Below are positions 6,497 through 13,431 of a DNA stretch of 15,440 nucleotides, piece after piece. The notes below the pieces were generated by a model. The model worked only from the letters and a program-made list of their open reading frames with translations, was not told where the DNA came from and searched no databases. The stretch is from contig JBHELQ010000195.1 in the NCBI GenBank assembly GCA_046262995.1, positions 1 to 15,440 of the forward strand, given 5' to 3'. Made by a program: the position numbers and the translations under genes. Within the stretch, counting starts at the first letter, position 1. Each line of letters begins with the position of its first letter. Origin of the DNA: JBHELQ01 sp046262995 (GTDB taxonomy: Bacteria > Actinomycetota > Thermoleophilia > Solirubrobacterales > Thermoleophilaceae).

Positions 6497-7774
6497 GTGC
6501 CGGAGAAGGAACCCATCGGAGTCGTCGGCGTGGGCTGGGTCGGCCTGGTCACGGCGGCCTGCTTCGCGGAGCTCGGCCACGAGGTCTGGGCGCGCGACAT
6601 CGTGGAGGAGAAGGTCGCGGCGCTCCAGCGGGGCGAGATCCCGATCCACGAGCCCGGGCTGCGGGAGCTCGTCCGAGGCAACATGGAGCGCCTGCACTTC
6701 ACGACCTCGATGGCGGACGTCGCGGAGCACGCGGAGCTGCTCTTCTGCTGCGTGGATACGCCGCCGATGTACTCGGGCGACGCCGACCTCTCGCGCGTCC
6801 AGACCGTCGTCCGCGAGCTCGGCGAGTCGAACCGCCACGCGCTCGTGATGAAGAGCACGGTTCCGGTCGGCACGGGCCGTTCGATCGCGCGCGAGCGTCC
6901 AGGGCTCGGCTACGTCTCGAATCCGGAATTCCTGAAGGAGGGCAGCGCGGTCGAGGACTTCATGCACCCCGACCGGTTGGTGGTCGGAGCGGACGGAGAC
7001 TCCGATCGCTTCGCCGAGCGCGTGCAGGCGCTGTACGAGCCCGTCGACGCGCCGGTTATCCGCACCGACGTCGCGAGCGCCGAGATGATCAAGCTGGCGT
7101 CCAACGCCTTCCTCGCCACCAAGATCTCTTTCATCAACGAGATCGCCAACGTCTCCGAGGGGGTCGGCGCGGACGTGGGCGAGGTGGCGCGGGGAATGGG
7201 CCTCGACGATCGCATCGGCTCGCAGTTCCTGCGCGCGGGGGTGGGCTACGGCGGATCCTGCTTCCCGAAGGACGTCCAGGCGCTGAAGCAGCTGGCGGGC
7301 AACACGGGCTACCACTTCCAGCTGCTGACCGCCGTGATCGAGGTCAACGAGCTCCAGAAGCGGCGGACGATCGGAAAGCTCCAGAAGCACCTGGGCTCGC
7401 TGGTCGGGAAGAAGGTGGCGCTGCTCGGGGTGGCGTTCAAGCCCAACACCGACGACGTTCGCGAGGCGACCAGCCTAGTCCTGGCCGGTCGGCTCCAGGG
7501 CGAGGGCGCGACGGTACGGGTGTACGACCCCGTGGCGTCGGACCACGCAGGCGAGATCCTGGGAGAGGCCCAGATCTGCGACTCGGCGCTCGAGGCGCTC
7601 GACGACGCCGAAGCGGCCGTGCTCGTCACCGAGTGGCCCGAGTTCCGCGAGCTCGACTGGGCGGGCGAGGTAAAGCGCCGGATGCGAACCCCGATCGTCG
7701 TCGACGGCCGCAATTTCCTGGACCGGGAGGCGCTCGTGGCGGCCGGCTTCACGTACGAGGGCATCGGCCGGTGA
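6497..7774 (+). CDS. ugd: UDP-glucose 6-dehydrogenase
   Basis: The product is 425 residues, the normal bacterial length. It oxidises UDP-glucose to UDP-glucuronate with two NAD+ in the cytoplasm. The N-terminal Rossmann motif is GVVGVGWVGL (8-17). NPEFLKEGSA (142-151) holds the substrate-contacting glutamates, IKLASNAFLATKISFINE (198-215) carries the conserved Lys and Asn, and GGSCFPKDV (252-260) carries catalytic Cys255. The C-terminal domain shows ALLGVAFKPNTDDVREA (308-324). Related UDP-sugar or GDP-mannose dehydrogenases share these motifs, but the neighbouring UDP-glucose pyrophosphorylase favours UDP-glucose. The GTG start gives the expected N-terminus (PIGVVGVGWVG) and sits 9 bases after a TAGCCT box. 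The next gene starts only 7 bases after its stop. Confidence 0.93.
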   Translation: MPEKEPIGVVGVGWVGLVTAACFAELGHEVWARDIVEEKVAALQRGEIPIHEPGLRELVRGNMERLHFTTSMADVAEHAELLFCCVDTPPMYSGDADLSRVQTVVRELGESNRHALVMKSTVPVGTGRSIARERPGLGYVSNPEFLKEGSAVEDFMHPDRLVVGADGDSDRFAERVQALYEPVDAPVIRTDVASAEMIKLASNAFLATKISFINEIANVSEGVGADVGEVARGMGLDDRIGSQFLRAGVGYGGSCFPKDVQALKQLAGNTGYHFQLLTAVIEVNELQKRRTIGKLQKHLGSLVGKKVALLGVAFKPNTDDVREATSLVLAGRLQGEGATVRVYDPVASDHAGEILGEAQICDSALEALDDAEAAVLVTEWPEFRELDWAGEVKRRMRTPIVVDGRNFLDREALVAAGFTYEGIGR

Positions 7775-7781
7775 GCTGAGA

Positions 7782-8849
7782 GTGCGCGCGCTCGTCCTCG
7801 CGGGGGGGATCGGCACCCGCCTGCGCCCGCTGACCCAGACCACGCCCAAGCCGGTCATGCCGCTGGCGGGGCGACCCTTCCTCTCCTTCATGCTCGACTG
7901 GCTTCGCCGCCACGGAGTGGAGGAGGTCGTCCTCTCCTGCGGCTTCCTGTCCGACGCGGTGCGCAGGGTGCTCGGCGACATCTACGAGGGCATGCGCCTC
8001 CGCTACGTGGTCGAGCCGGAGCCCCTGGGCACGGCCGGCCCGGTGCGGCTGGCGCACGACGAGGGCCTCGGGGCAGAGCGCCTGCTGGTGCTGAACGGGG
8101 ACGTGCTGACGGACATGGACCTGACGGACGAGCTGGCGCAGCACGAGCGCACGAACGCGCGTGCAACGCTCGCCCTCGTGGCCGTCGAGGACATCTCGAG
8201 CTACGGAGTCGTGCCCACCGCCGAGGACGGCCAGGTCGAGGCCTTCCTCGAGAAGACCGACGCCCCGGCGCCCACCAACCGCGTCAACGCGGGGGCCTAT
8301 GTCCTCGAGCCCGAGGTGATCGAGCGGATTCCCCAGGGCCGCGCCGTCTCCTTCGAGCGCGAGATCTTCCCGACCCTCGTCGGGGACGGTCTCTACGGCT
8401 GGAACGCCGACGGTTACTGGATCGACATCGGGACCCCCGAGCGCTATCTCGAGGCGACCTACGACCTTCTCGGAGGGCGCGTCGAGAGCGGCCTCCCACC
8501 ACGGGACGAGACCGGCTCCCTCGTGTACGAGGGGTCCCTCGTGAGCGGGGCCCGCATCGGGCCGCAGGCGGTACTGGGCAGGCACTGCTCGGTGGGGACG
8601 GACGCCACGGTGGAGCGCTCGGTGCTGCACGACCGCGTGATGGTGGGCGCCGACTCCACGATCCGGGAGAGCGTGCTTGCGGAGGGCGCCCGCGTGGGAG
8701 AGCGGGCCGAGCTCGGGCCGCGAGCGGTCGTCGGCAGCCGCGCCGTGGTCGGGAGCGGGGCTGTGCTCGGCGAGGACGCCCGCGTCGATCCCGGGGCCAG
8801 CATCGGGGACGGCGCCCGCGTGCCCGCGGGCACGCGCGTCGAGGCATGA
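7782..8849 (+). CDS. Sugar-1-phosphate nucleotidyltransferase with hexapeptide-repeat tail (mannose-1-phosphate guanylyltransferase-like)
   Basis: The product is 355 residues in two parts. Residues 1 to about 232 form the nucleotidyltransferase fold: the nucleotide loop LAGGIGTRLRPLT (6-18) with Lys23 in TPKP, EPLGTAGPVRLA (80-91), metal-binding Asp107 in LNGDVLTDMD, FLEKT (155-159), NAGAYVLEP (169-177) and GYWIDIGTPERYLEA (211-225). Residues from about 245 to the end are isoleucine-patch/left-handed beta-helix repeats (GARIGPQAVLG, GARVGERAELG, GARVPAGTRVEA). This architecture occurs in mannose-1-phosphate guanylyltransferases (GDP-mannose) and in some glucose-1-phosphate thymidylyl- and uridylyltransferases. 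The overlapping phosphomannose isomerase gene makes GDP-mannose the best guess. The GTG start is fixed by the glycine-rich loop lying at the extreme N-terminus. The stop overlaps the next start as ATGA (8846-8849). Confidence 0.9.
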   Translation: MRALVLAGGIGTRLRPLTQTTPKPVMPLAGRPFLSFMLDWLRRHGVEEVVLSCGFLSDAVRRVLGDIYEGMRLRYVVEPEPLGTAGPVRLAHDEGLGAERLLVLNGDVLTDMDLTDELAQHERTNARATLALVAVEDISSYGVVPTAEDGQVEAFLEKTDAPAPTNRVNAGAYVLEPEVIERIPQGRAVSFEREIFPTLVGDGLYGWNADGYWIDIGTPERYLEATYDLLGGRVESGLPPRDETGSLVYEGSLVSGARIGPQAVLGRHCSVGTDATVERSVLHDRVMVGADSTIRESVLAEGARVGERAELGPRAVVGSRAVVGSGAVLGEDARVDPGASIGDGARVPAGTRVEA

Positions 8850-9892
8850 GCGACGTCCTCTCGCGCGCCGCGATCGAGGCCGCCGATCCGGGGGGCATGC
8901 TCGGGGACGTCCTCGCCCAGCCGCTTCAGCTCGGCGATGCGCTGTGGCGCGTCGAGTCTGCGGCGATCCCGCGCATCGACCTGCCGGGAGGGCTCGTGGT
9001 CTGCGGCATGGGCGGCTCGGCGATCGGCGGCGACCTGGCGGCCGCGGCCATCGGCGACCGCGCCACTCGCCCGCTGCGGACGGTGCGCGGCTATGCCCTC
9101 GAGTCCTGGGCGACGGGAGACGCCCTCGTGCTGTGCGCCAGCTACTCGGGCGAAACGGAGGAGACGCTCGCGTGCTTCGAGGCCGCCGGGGCGGCGGGCG
9201 CTCCGCGGGTCGCGCTCACAACCGGCGGGCGACTGGCCGAGGCGGCGCGGGCCGAGGACGTGCCCGTCATCGGGGTCCCCTCTGGCATGCAGCCGCGGGC
9301 TGCCGTCCTCTACATGACGCTCGCGGCGCTCGAGTGCGCCGCCACGTGCGGGGCCGCGCCCGCCCTGCACACGGAGATCGACGCCGCGGGGCCGCAACTC
9401 ACCGAGCTCGCGGCGGAATGGGGCCCGGACTCGCCGCCGGAGTCGGAGGCCAAGCGGCTGGCCCTCTCCCTCCGGGGCAGCGTTCCGGTCGTCTACGGCG
9501 CGGGTCCCACCACGGCGCCCGCCCGGCGCTGGAAGACGCAGCTGAACGAGAACGCGAAGCTGCCCGCCTTCTTCGCCGCGCTGCCCGAGGCCGACCACAA
9601 CGAGATCTGCGCGTGGGAGCGGGGCCGGGCGCTCGCTCCGCTCTCCGCAGTCTTCCTCGACGACCCGGACCATCACCCCCGCATTCGGCGAGGCGTCGAA
9701 TTGACGGCGGAGGAAGCCGCGGCGAGCGGCGCCGAGGTGGCTCGCGTGGCCGGTCGCGGGGAGACGCTCGTCGAGCGCGTGCTCTCGCTCGTCCTCCTCG
9801 GCGATCTGGTCAGCGTGTACATGGCCGTGCTCGACGGAGTCGACCCGACGCCGGTGCGCGCGATCGAGCGCTTCAAGGCCTCCTTCGGCTGA
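8846..9892 (+). CDS. Bifunctional phosphoglucose/phosphomannose isomerase (SIS-domain family)
   Basis: The product is 348 residues, the length of the compact archaeal/actinobacterial PGI/PMI family characterised in Pyrobaculum. It interconverts glucose-6-P, fructose-6-P and mannose-6-P. The first SIS domain has CGMGGSAIGGDL (53-64) and ASYSGETEETLAC (98-110), the phosphate-binding segments. The second carries NENAKLPAFFAALPEADHNE (234-253), with Glu235 and His251 as the predicted catalytic pair. The C-terminal VDPTPVRAIERFK (332-344) is also a family mark. Classical PGI motifs are absent, so this is the dual-function lineage. Its ATG overlaps the nucleotidyltransferase stop, so the two are translationally coupled; together they would supply mannose-6-P and an NDP-hexose. 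A phosphomannomutase to link them is not in the window. Confidence 0.92.
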   Translation: MSDVLSRAAIEAADPGGMLGDVLAQPLQLGDALWRVESAAIPRIDLPGGLVVCGMGGSAIGGDLAAAAIGDRATRPLRTVRGYALESWATGDALVLCASYSGETEETLACFEAAGAAGAPRVALTTGGRLAEAARAEDVPVIGVPSGMQPRAAVLYMTLAALECAATCGAAPALHTEIDAAGPQLTELAAEWGPDSPPESEAKRLALSLRGSVPVVYGAGPTTAPARRWKTQLNENAKLPAFFAALPEADHNEICAWERGRALAPLSAVFLDDPDHHPRIRRGVELTAEEAAASGAEVARVAGRGETLVERVLSLVLLGDLVSVYMAVLDGVDPTPVRAIERFKASFG

Positions 9893-9905
9893 TCGCTCCG
9901 AGGGC

Positions 9906-9911
9906 TAGGAT
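9906..9911 (+). promoter_or_regulatory. -10 box (TAGGAT) of the UGPase gene, leaderless
   Basis: TAGGAT ends 6 bases before the GTG at 9918, which puts the predicted transcription start at or next to the start codon. There is no suitably placed ribosome binding site. No clear -35 box is visible. It suggests that the UGPase gene can be transcribed apart from the three genes before it. Confidence 0.5.
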
Positions 9912-9917
9912 CGGCCC

Positions 9918-11315
9918 GTGTCCACGGCGACGGACGGCCTGACCGCCAGCCTCGAGAAGATGCGGCGGGAGGAGCTCCCGCAGGTCGCCATGCAGACCTT
10001 CGCGGAGCACTACCGGCGGCTCACCGAGGGTGAGCGCGGCATGCTCCCCGAGTCCGAGCTCGTGCCGGTGGACGAGCTGCCGGGGATGGAGGACCTGCCC
10101 GAGGAGGACGCGGACGCTGCCCAGGCCCTCGACCGCGCGGTAGTGATCAGGCTGAACGGCGGGCTCGGGACGAGCATGGGCATGACCGGGCCCAAATCGC
10201 TGGTCGAGGCGAAGGACGGCCTGACCTTCCTCGACATCGCCGCCCGGCAGGTGCTTGGGCTGCGCGAGCGCCACGGGGCCCGTCTCCCGCTCGTGCTGAT
10301 GAACAGCTTCCGCACCCGGGGCGACACGCTGGCCGCGCTCGAGCGCTATCCCGAGCTGCCGGTGGACGTCCCGCTCGACTTCCTTCAGGGAAAGGTCCCA
10401 AAGGTCCGGGCCGACGACCTGCAGCCCGTGAGCTGGGACGCCGACCCCGAGCTCGAATGGGCGCCGCCGGGCCACGGCGACGTGTACACCTCGCTCGTCG
10501 CCTCGGGCATGCTGGAGGCGCTGCTCGAGCGCGGCTATCAGCACGCCCTCGTGTCGAACATCGACAACGTCGGGTCGGTGCTCGAGCCGCGCATACTCGC
10601 CTGGTTCGCGCGCAAGGGCGTCCCCTTCCTGATGGAGGTCACAGCCCGAACGGACGCGGATCGCAAGGGCGGACACCTGGCCAGGCGAGGGGAGGGCGGC
10701 GGGCTCGTGCTGCGGGAGATCGCGCAGACGCCCGAGGAGGACCGGGACGCCTTTCAGGACGTGGCCCGTCACCGCTTCTTCAACACGAACACCCTCTGGA
10801 TCGACCTGCGACAGCTCGGACAGGCCCTCGAGCGGCAGGGTGGCCTGCTGGGCCTGCCGCTGATCGTGAACCGCAAGCACGTCGACCCCTCTGACGCGTC
10901 CTCTCCGGAGGTGCTCCAGCTCGAGAGCGCGATGGGGGCGGCGATCGGCGTCTTCGACGGCGCGGCCGCGCTGCGGGTGCCGCGCACCCGCTTCGCGCCG
11001 GTGAAGACGACCAACGACCTGCTCGTACTCCGCTCCGACGCGTACCGGCTGACGGCCGAGGCCTGCGTGGAGCTCGCAGCCGAGCGGGGCGGTCGCCCTC
11101 CCTTCGTCGACCTCGACCCCGACCACTTCAAGCTGCTGGGCGGCTTCGAGGCCCGCTTCCCGTCCGGCCCGCCCTCACTGGCGGCGTGCGAGCGGCTGAC
11201 GGTCGCCGGCGACGTCGCCTTCGGCGCCGGGGTGCTGGTCCGCGGCTCGGTCAGTGTCGAGCACGCGGGGGAGGGGCAGCTGCGGATCGACGACGGAGCG
11301 GTGCTCGAGGGCTAG
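9918..11315 (+). CDS. UTP-glucose-1-phosphate uridylyltransferase, eukaryote-type (UDPGP family)
   Basis: The product is 465 residues, the length of eukaryotic UGPase (about 470-510) and far longer than bacterial GalU (about 300). It makes UDP-glucose from UTP and glucose-1-phosphate. Family motifs in order are RLNGGLGTSMGMTGPKSLVE (78-97, nucleotide-binding loop with the key Lys93), LMNSFRTRGDT (127-137), PPGHGDVY (183-190), VSNIDNVGSVLEP (212-224, uracil/metal region), GGHLARR (251-257), FFNTNTLW (287-294) and PVKTTNDLLVLRSD (361-374). The last ~50 residues resemble the beta-helical tail of this family (VAGDVAFGAGVLVRG). Its product is the substrate of Ugd encoded three genes upstream. The GTG start gives the usual helical N-terminus before the loop and follows a TAGGAT box. 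It converges on ctaG with only 13 bases between the stop codons and no strong terminator there. Confidence 0.93.
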   Translation: MSTATDGLTASLEKMRREELPQVAMQTFAEHYRRLTEGERGMLPESELVPVDELPGMEDLPEEDADAAQALDRAVVIRLNGGLGTSMGMTGPKSLVEAKDGLTFLDIAARQVLGLRERHGARLPLVLMNSFRTRGDTLAALERYPELPVDVPLDFLQGKVPKVRADDLQPVSWDADPELEWAPPGHGDVYTSLVASGMLEALLERGYQHALVSNIDNVGSVLEPRILAWFARKGVPFLMEVTARTDADRKGGHLARRGEGGGLVLREIAQTPEEDRDAFQDVARHRFFNTNTLWIDLRQLGQALERQGGLLGLPLIVNRKHVDPSDASSPEVLQLESAMGAAIGVFDGAAALRVPRTRFAPVKTTNDLLVLRSDAYRLTAEACVELAAERGGRPPFVDLDPDHFKLLGGFEARFPSGPPSLAACERLTVAGDVAFGAGVLVRGSVSVEHAGEGQLRIDDGAVLEG

Positions 11316-11328
11316 CCGCCCGGCGGGC

Positions 11329-12243
11329 TCAGGGCCGCACCCCCGAGCTCGCCTCCTCCAGGCGCTCGCGCCGGCGTTCCTCGGCCTCCGAGCGCGACAG
11401 CATGCGCACGAAGGTGGCCGCCAGCACCAGGACGAACGTCAACGACTGCTCCACCATCATGATCGCGCCGCCCACGTTCTGGTCCGTCACGGCCGAGAGC
11501 CCCCAGATGCGCGGCACGTGCTCGTAGTAGCCGTAGATCGCGGAGGACGACCACGTCAGGTAGAGCCCGAGCGCCGCAAGGCCGAACTTCGCGGCGCCGA
11601 TGTAGGCCAGCGGCCAGAGGCCGGTCAGGCGGCGGCGCATCGGCACCGGCTGGATTAGCGGCCACCAGACCGCCACCCCCGCCACGAAGAACAGCGCGTG
11701 CTCCAGCAGGTGCACCCCCGGGTTCTCGAGCGCGGCGTCGTAGAGCGCCGGCACGTGCCACGCGTACATGACGACGAGCCAGATCCCGAGGCCGGTGAGC
11801 GGGTGGGCGAAGGGGCCGAGCGCCAGCTCGACCCCCCGCAGGCGTCTCGTGAGCGGTCGCAGGATGACCCGCGAGAGGCTCAGCAGGAGCAGCAGCGGAG
11901 CGACGTCGCCGAGCAGGACGTGCTGGAGCATGTGGGCGGAGAACAGGTAGTCCTCCCCGAGCCCGTCGATCGGGGAGGCGAGGGCGGCCAGGAGCGCCGT
12001 AACGGCACCGGCGAAGGCGAGCGCCTGGAGCGGTCCCGCCCCGCGCCCCCCAAGCTCCGTCGCGCCCGACCAGGGCTCGCCGGCGGCCCCGCCGCCGCCC
12101 GCGCCCGAGCGCCCCTTCTCCGCTTCCTCACGGCGCGCGATCCGGAAGCGCCAGACGTACAGGAACGCCAGTAGAGCGATCGGCGCCAGGACGGCGGGAT
12201 CGGCAAGCCAGTCGATGCGCGGTGAGACCGCCGCCCGCAGCAC
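11329..12243 (-). CDS. ctaG: CtaG/Caa3-type cytochrome c oxidase assembly protein
   Basis: The product is 304 residues with about seven hydrophobic segments, as expected for the Caa3_CtaG integral-membrane family, which is needed for copper-containing caa3 oxidase assembly in Bacillus. Recognisable segments are DYLFSAHMLQHVLLGDVAPLLLL (begins at residue 98), HPLTGLGIWLVVMYAWHVPALYDAA (begins at 147), VHLLEHALFFVAGVAVWWPL (177-196) and DQNVGGAIMMVEQSL (254-268). Histidines 104, 108, 147, 163, 178 and 182 lie at or in membrane segments and are candidate metal ligands. A Gly-rich loop (about 44-70) follows the first membrane segment. The C-terminus is a charged tail (EAEERRRERLEE). This is not the Cox11-type CtaG of proteobacteria. 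The GTG start at 12243 is the first plausible one before the first membrane helix; no strong ribosome binding site is seen. No oxidase subunit genes lie in the window, so it appears to be a lone gene. Confidence 0.9.
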   Translation of the reverse strand: MLRAAVSPRIDWLADPAVLAPIALLAFLYVWRFRIARREEAEKGRSGAGGGGAAGEPWSGATELGGRGAGPLQALAFAGAVTALLAALASPIDGLGEDYLFSAHMLQHVLLGDVAPLLLLLSLSRVILRPLTRRLRGVELALGPFAHPLTGLGIWLVVMYAWHVPALYDAALENPGVHLLEHALFFVAGVAVWWPLIQPVPMRRRLTGLWPLAYIGAAKFGLAALGLYLTWSSSAIYGYYEHVPRIWGLSAVTDQNVGGAIMMVEQSLTFVLVLAATFVRMLSRSEAEERRRERLEEASSGVRP

Positions 12244-12263
12244 GTTCAGCCGCTCACGGCTTC

Positions 12264-12310
12264 GTAACCGGGCACGCGCGGGATTGTGTCAGCGGTGCGT
12301 CCCCGGTCAC
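12264..12310. repeat. Imperfect 14-base inverted repeat in the ctaG/comF divergent promoter region
   Basis: Arms GTAACCGGGCACGC (12264-12277) and GCGTCCCCGGTCAC (12297-12310) pair at 12 of 14 positions across a 19-base spacer; arm centres are 33 bases apart, about three helical turns. It occupies about half of the 90-base gap between the divergent starts and could be an operator shared by both genes or a transcript hairpin. Also in this gap, on the minus strand, CTGACA (12292-12287) and TTACGA (12267-12262) could be a weak promoter pair for ctaG with a long 19-base spacer. Confidence 0.5.
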
Positions 12311-12321
12311 AGCGGGGAAGG

Positions 12322-12327
12322 CAGGCT
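12322..12327 (+). promoter_or_regulatory. Possible -10 box (CAGGCT) of comF, leaderless
   Basis: CAGGCT ends 6 bases before the GTG at 12334, the same geometry as the TAGGAT box of the UGPase gene. It deviates from TANNNT at the first base, so it is the weakest of the set. It supports choosing the GTG at 12334 as start. Confidence 0.3.
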
Positions 12328-12333
12328 TGGGCC

Positions 12334-12966
12334 GTGCGTGCCGCCAGCCTGATCTCCCTGCTCGCTCCGCCGCTCTGCTGGGCCTGCGGCTCCCCGGCCC
12401 GCACGGACGAGCCGCTCTGCCGCCGCTGCCGTGCCGCGGTCCGCCCGGCCCCGCCCGGGTGGATCGAGCTCGGCGGCCTCCCGGTGCTGAGCGCGAGCCT
12501 CTACGAGGGCCCGGCGCGCGCGTTGGTGGCGGCGCTCAAGTACCGCGCCGCCGCCGCCGTCGCCGAGGCGATGGCTGCCCGCATCGCCGCCCGGGCCGAC
12601 CTGCCCGCCGCGGCCCGGCTCGTCCCGGTCCCACTGCGGCCGGCCGCCCTGCGTCGCAGGGGCTACAACCAGGCGGCGTGGCTGGCGTCCGCGCTGTCGG
12701 GACGCAGCGGGCTGGTCGTGGTGGACTGCCTGGAGCGAAGCGGGGGCCCGGGCGTCGCGCAGGTGGGTCGCGGGCGCAAGGAGCGAATGACGGGTCCGGC
12801 GGGCCGCATCCGGGTCCGGCCGGGGCGAGCTCCGCCCGGACAGGCGGTGCTCGTCGACGACGTCGTCACGACCGGCGCGACCCTGCTCGCCTGCCAGCGG
12901 GCGCTTCGCGAAGCGGGTGCGAGCGACGTGCGAGCCGTCGCTTTCGCGCGCACTCCGGGCAGGTGA
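12334..12966 (+). CDS. comF: ComF-family phosphoribosyltransferase-like protein
   Basis: The product is 210 residues. An N-terminal zinc-finger-like CWAC...CRRC pair (Cys15, Cys18, Cys29, Cys32) precedes a phosphoribosyltransferase fold with LKYRAAAAVAEAMAARIA (68-85), LVPVPLRPAALRRRGYNQAA (96-115) and the PRPP loop AVLVDDVVTTGATLLAC (171-187). ComFC proteins act in DNA uptake during natural transformation in Bacillus and Haemophilus, in concert with ComFA, but the family is widespread in non-competent bacteria and its reaction is unsettled. The preferred GTG start (VRAASLISLLAPPLCWAC) matches the family's usual short lead before the first CxxC. An in-frame GTG at 12286 would add 16 residues but would begin inside the inverted repeat. 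The gene is followed by hpf and secA, a neighbourhood that also occurs in Bacillus. Confidence 0.88.
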   Translation: MRAASLISLLAPPLCWACGSPARTDEPLCRRCRAAVRPAPPGWIELGGLPVLSASLYEGPARALVAALKYRAAAAVAEAMAARIAARADLPAAARLVPVPLRPAALRRRGYNQAAWLASALSGRSGLVVVDCLERSGGPGVAQVGRGRKERMTGPAGRIRVRPGRAPPGQAVLVDDVVTTGATLLACQRALREAGASDVRAVAFARTPGR

Positions 12967-13019
12967 GAACGGTGCTCGAACAGCCGGCCAAAGCCCTGGC
13001 GTTCCGTAGGCCGCCGCTC

Positions 13020-13025
13020 TACCAT
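13020..13025 (+). promoter_or_regulatory. Candidate -10 box (TACCAT) of hpf, transcript with a leader
   Basis: TACCAT lies 35 bases before the hpf ATG, so the transcript would have a leader of roughly 28 bases containing a strong ribosome binding site, GGGAGGA at 13050-13056, 4 bases before the ATG. This contrasts with the leaderless arrangement at neighbouring promoters. No matching -35 box is clear in the comF-hpf gap (12967-13060), which otherwise holds no gene. Confidence 0.35.
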
Positions 13026-13060
13026 CCGAGAGCACTGCCACAGCGATTCGGGAGGACCGC

Positions 13061-13396
13061 ATGCGCATCGAGATCAAGGGGCGCAACGTGCCGGTCGGGG
13101 ACGAGCTCAGGAAGCGAGTCGAGAAGAAGTTCGGCAAGGTCGCGAGGCAGGTGTCCGAACTGGCCGAGATGGAGGTCGAGCTCATGGAGGAGCGCAACCC
13201 GGCCATCCGCGAGGGGCAGGTGGCCGAGGCGACGCTGCACCTCAAGGGGGTTACCTTGCGCGCGCGCGAGCGCTCCACGGACATGTCGCATTCGATCAAC
13301 CTCGTGGCGGAGGACCTGTCGCGGCAGGTCAAGCGCCATCGGGACAAGCGCCGGCGGCGGCGCGAGGCCAAGGCTGCGCAACCCCGCATGGCGTAG
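13061..13396 (+). CDS. hpf: Ribosome hibernation promoting factor, short form (HPF/RaiA family)
   Basis: The product is 111 residues and corresponds to the S30AE domain only: MRIEIKGRNVPVGDELRKRVEKKFGKV (1-27), a beta strand and helix pattern, then VAEATLHLKGVTLRARERSTDMSHSINLVAEDLSRQVKRHRDK (54-96). It ends in a strongly basic tail (KRHRDKRRRRREAK, 91-104). The S30AE domain binds the mRNA/tRNA channel of the 30S subunit and silences ribosomes in stationary phase. Long HPFs of Gram-positive bacteria add a C-terminal dimerisation domain (total ~180-230 residues); that domain is absent here and the stop codon is clean, so dimer formation by the usual route is not expected. GGGAGGA just before the ATG fixes the start. 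It sits 35 bases upstream of secA, as in Bacillus and other Gram-positives. Confidence 0.92.
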   Translation: MRIEIKGRNVPVGDELRKRVEKKFGKVARQVSELAEMEVELMEERNPAIREGQVAEATLHLKGVTLRARERSTDMSHSINLVAEDLSRQVKRHRDKRRRRREAKAAQPRMA

Positions 13397-13418
13397 CGAG
13401 GGTCTCCCCGGCCGTTGC

Positions 13419-13424
13419 TACTCT
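13419..13424 (+). promoter_or_regulatory. -10 box (TACTCT) of secA, leaderless
   Basis: TACTCT ends 7 bases before the secA ATG, so transcription should start at or next to the start codon. No ribosome binding site is seen in the 35-base hpf-secA gap. The box is flanked by CCCGGC (13407-13412) and GCCGGG (13426-13431), a 6-base inverted repeat that may be chance in this GC-rich context. Confidence 0.5.
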
Positions 13425-13431
13425 CGCCGGG

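Noticed and set aside
5065..6873. A 602-codon minus-strand open frame opposite the LCP gene and the start of ugd
   Set aside because: The translation is His/Asp/Leu/Val/Arg-rich without domain motifs, typical of the complementary frame of high-GC genes; the plus strand encodes clear LCP and Ugd proteins.
11316..11328. CCGCC-C-GGCGG as a terminator between the UGPase gene and ctaG
   Set aside because: The one-base loop is impossible as drawn and the opened form leaves a 3-base stem; no terminator is claimed for this convergent gap.
12286..12333. An earlier GTG start for comF
   Set aside because: It would start inside the inverted repeat, has no ribosome binding site, and adds an Arg/Gln-rich stretch before the family's normal N-terminus; GTG 12334 is preferred.
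13407..13431. CCCGGC/GCCGGG inverted repeat around the secA -10 box as an operator
   Set aside because: Six-base GC-only arms are expected by chance at this base composition; noted only with the promoter.
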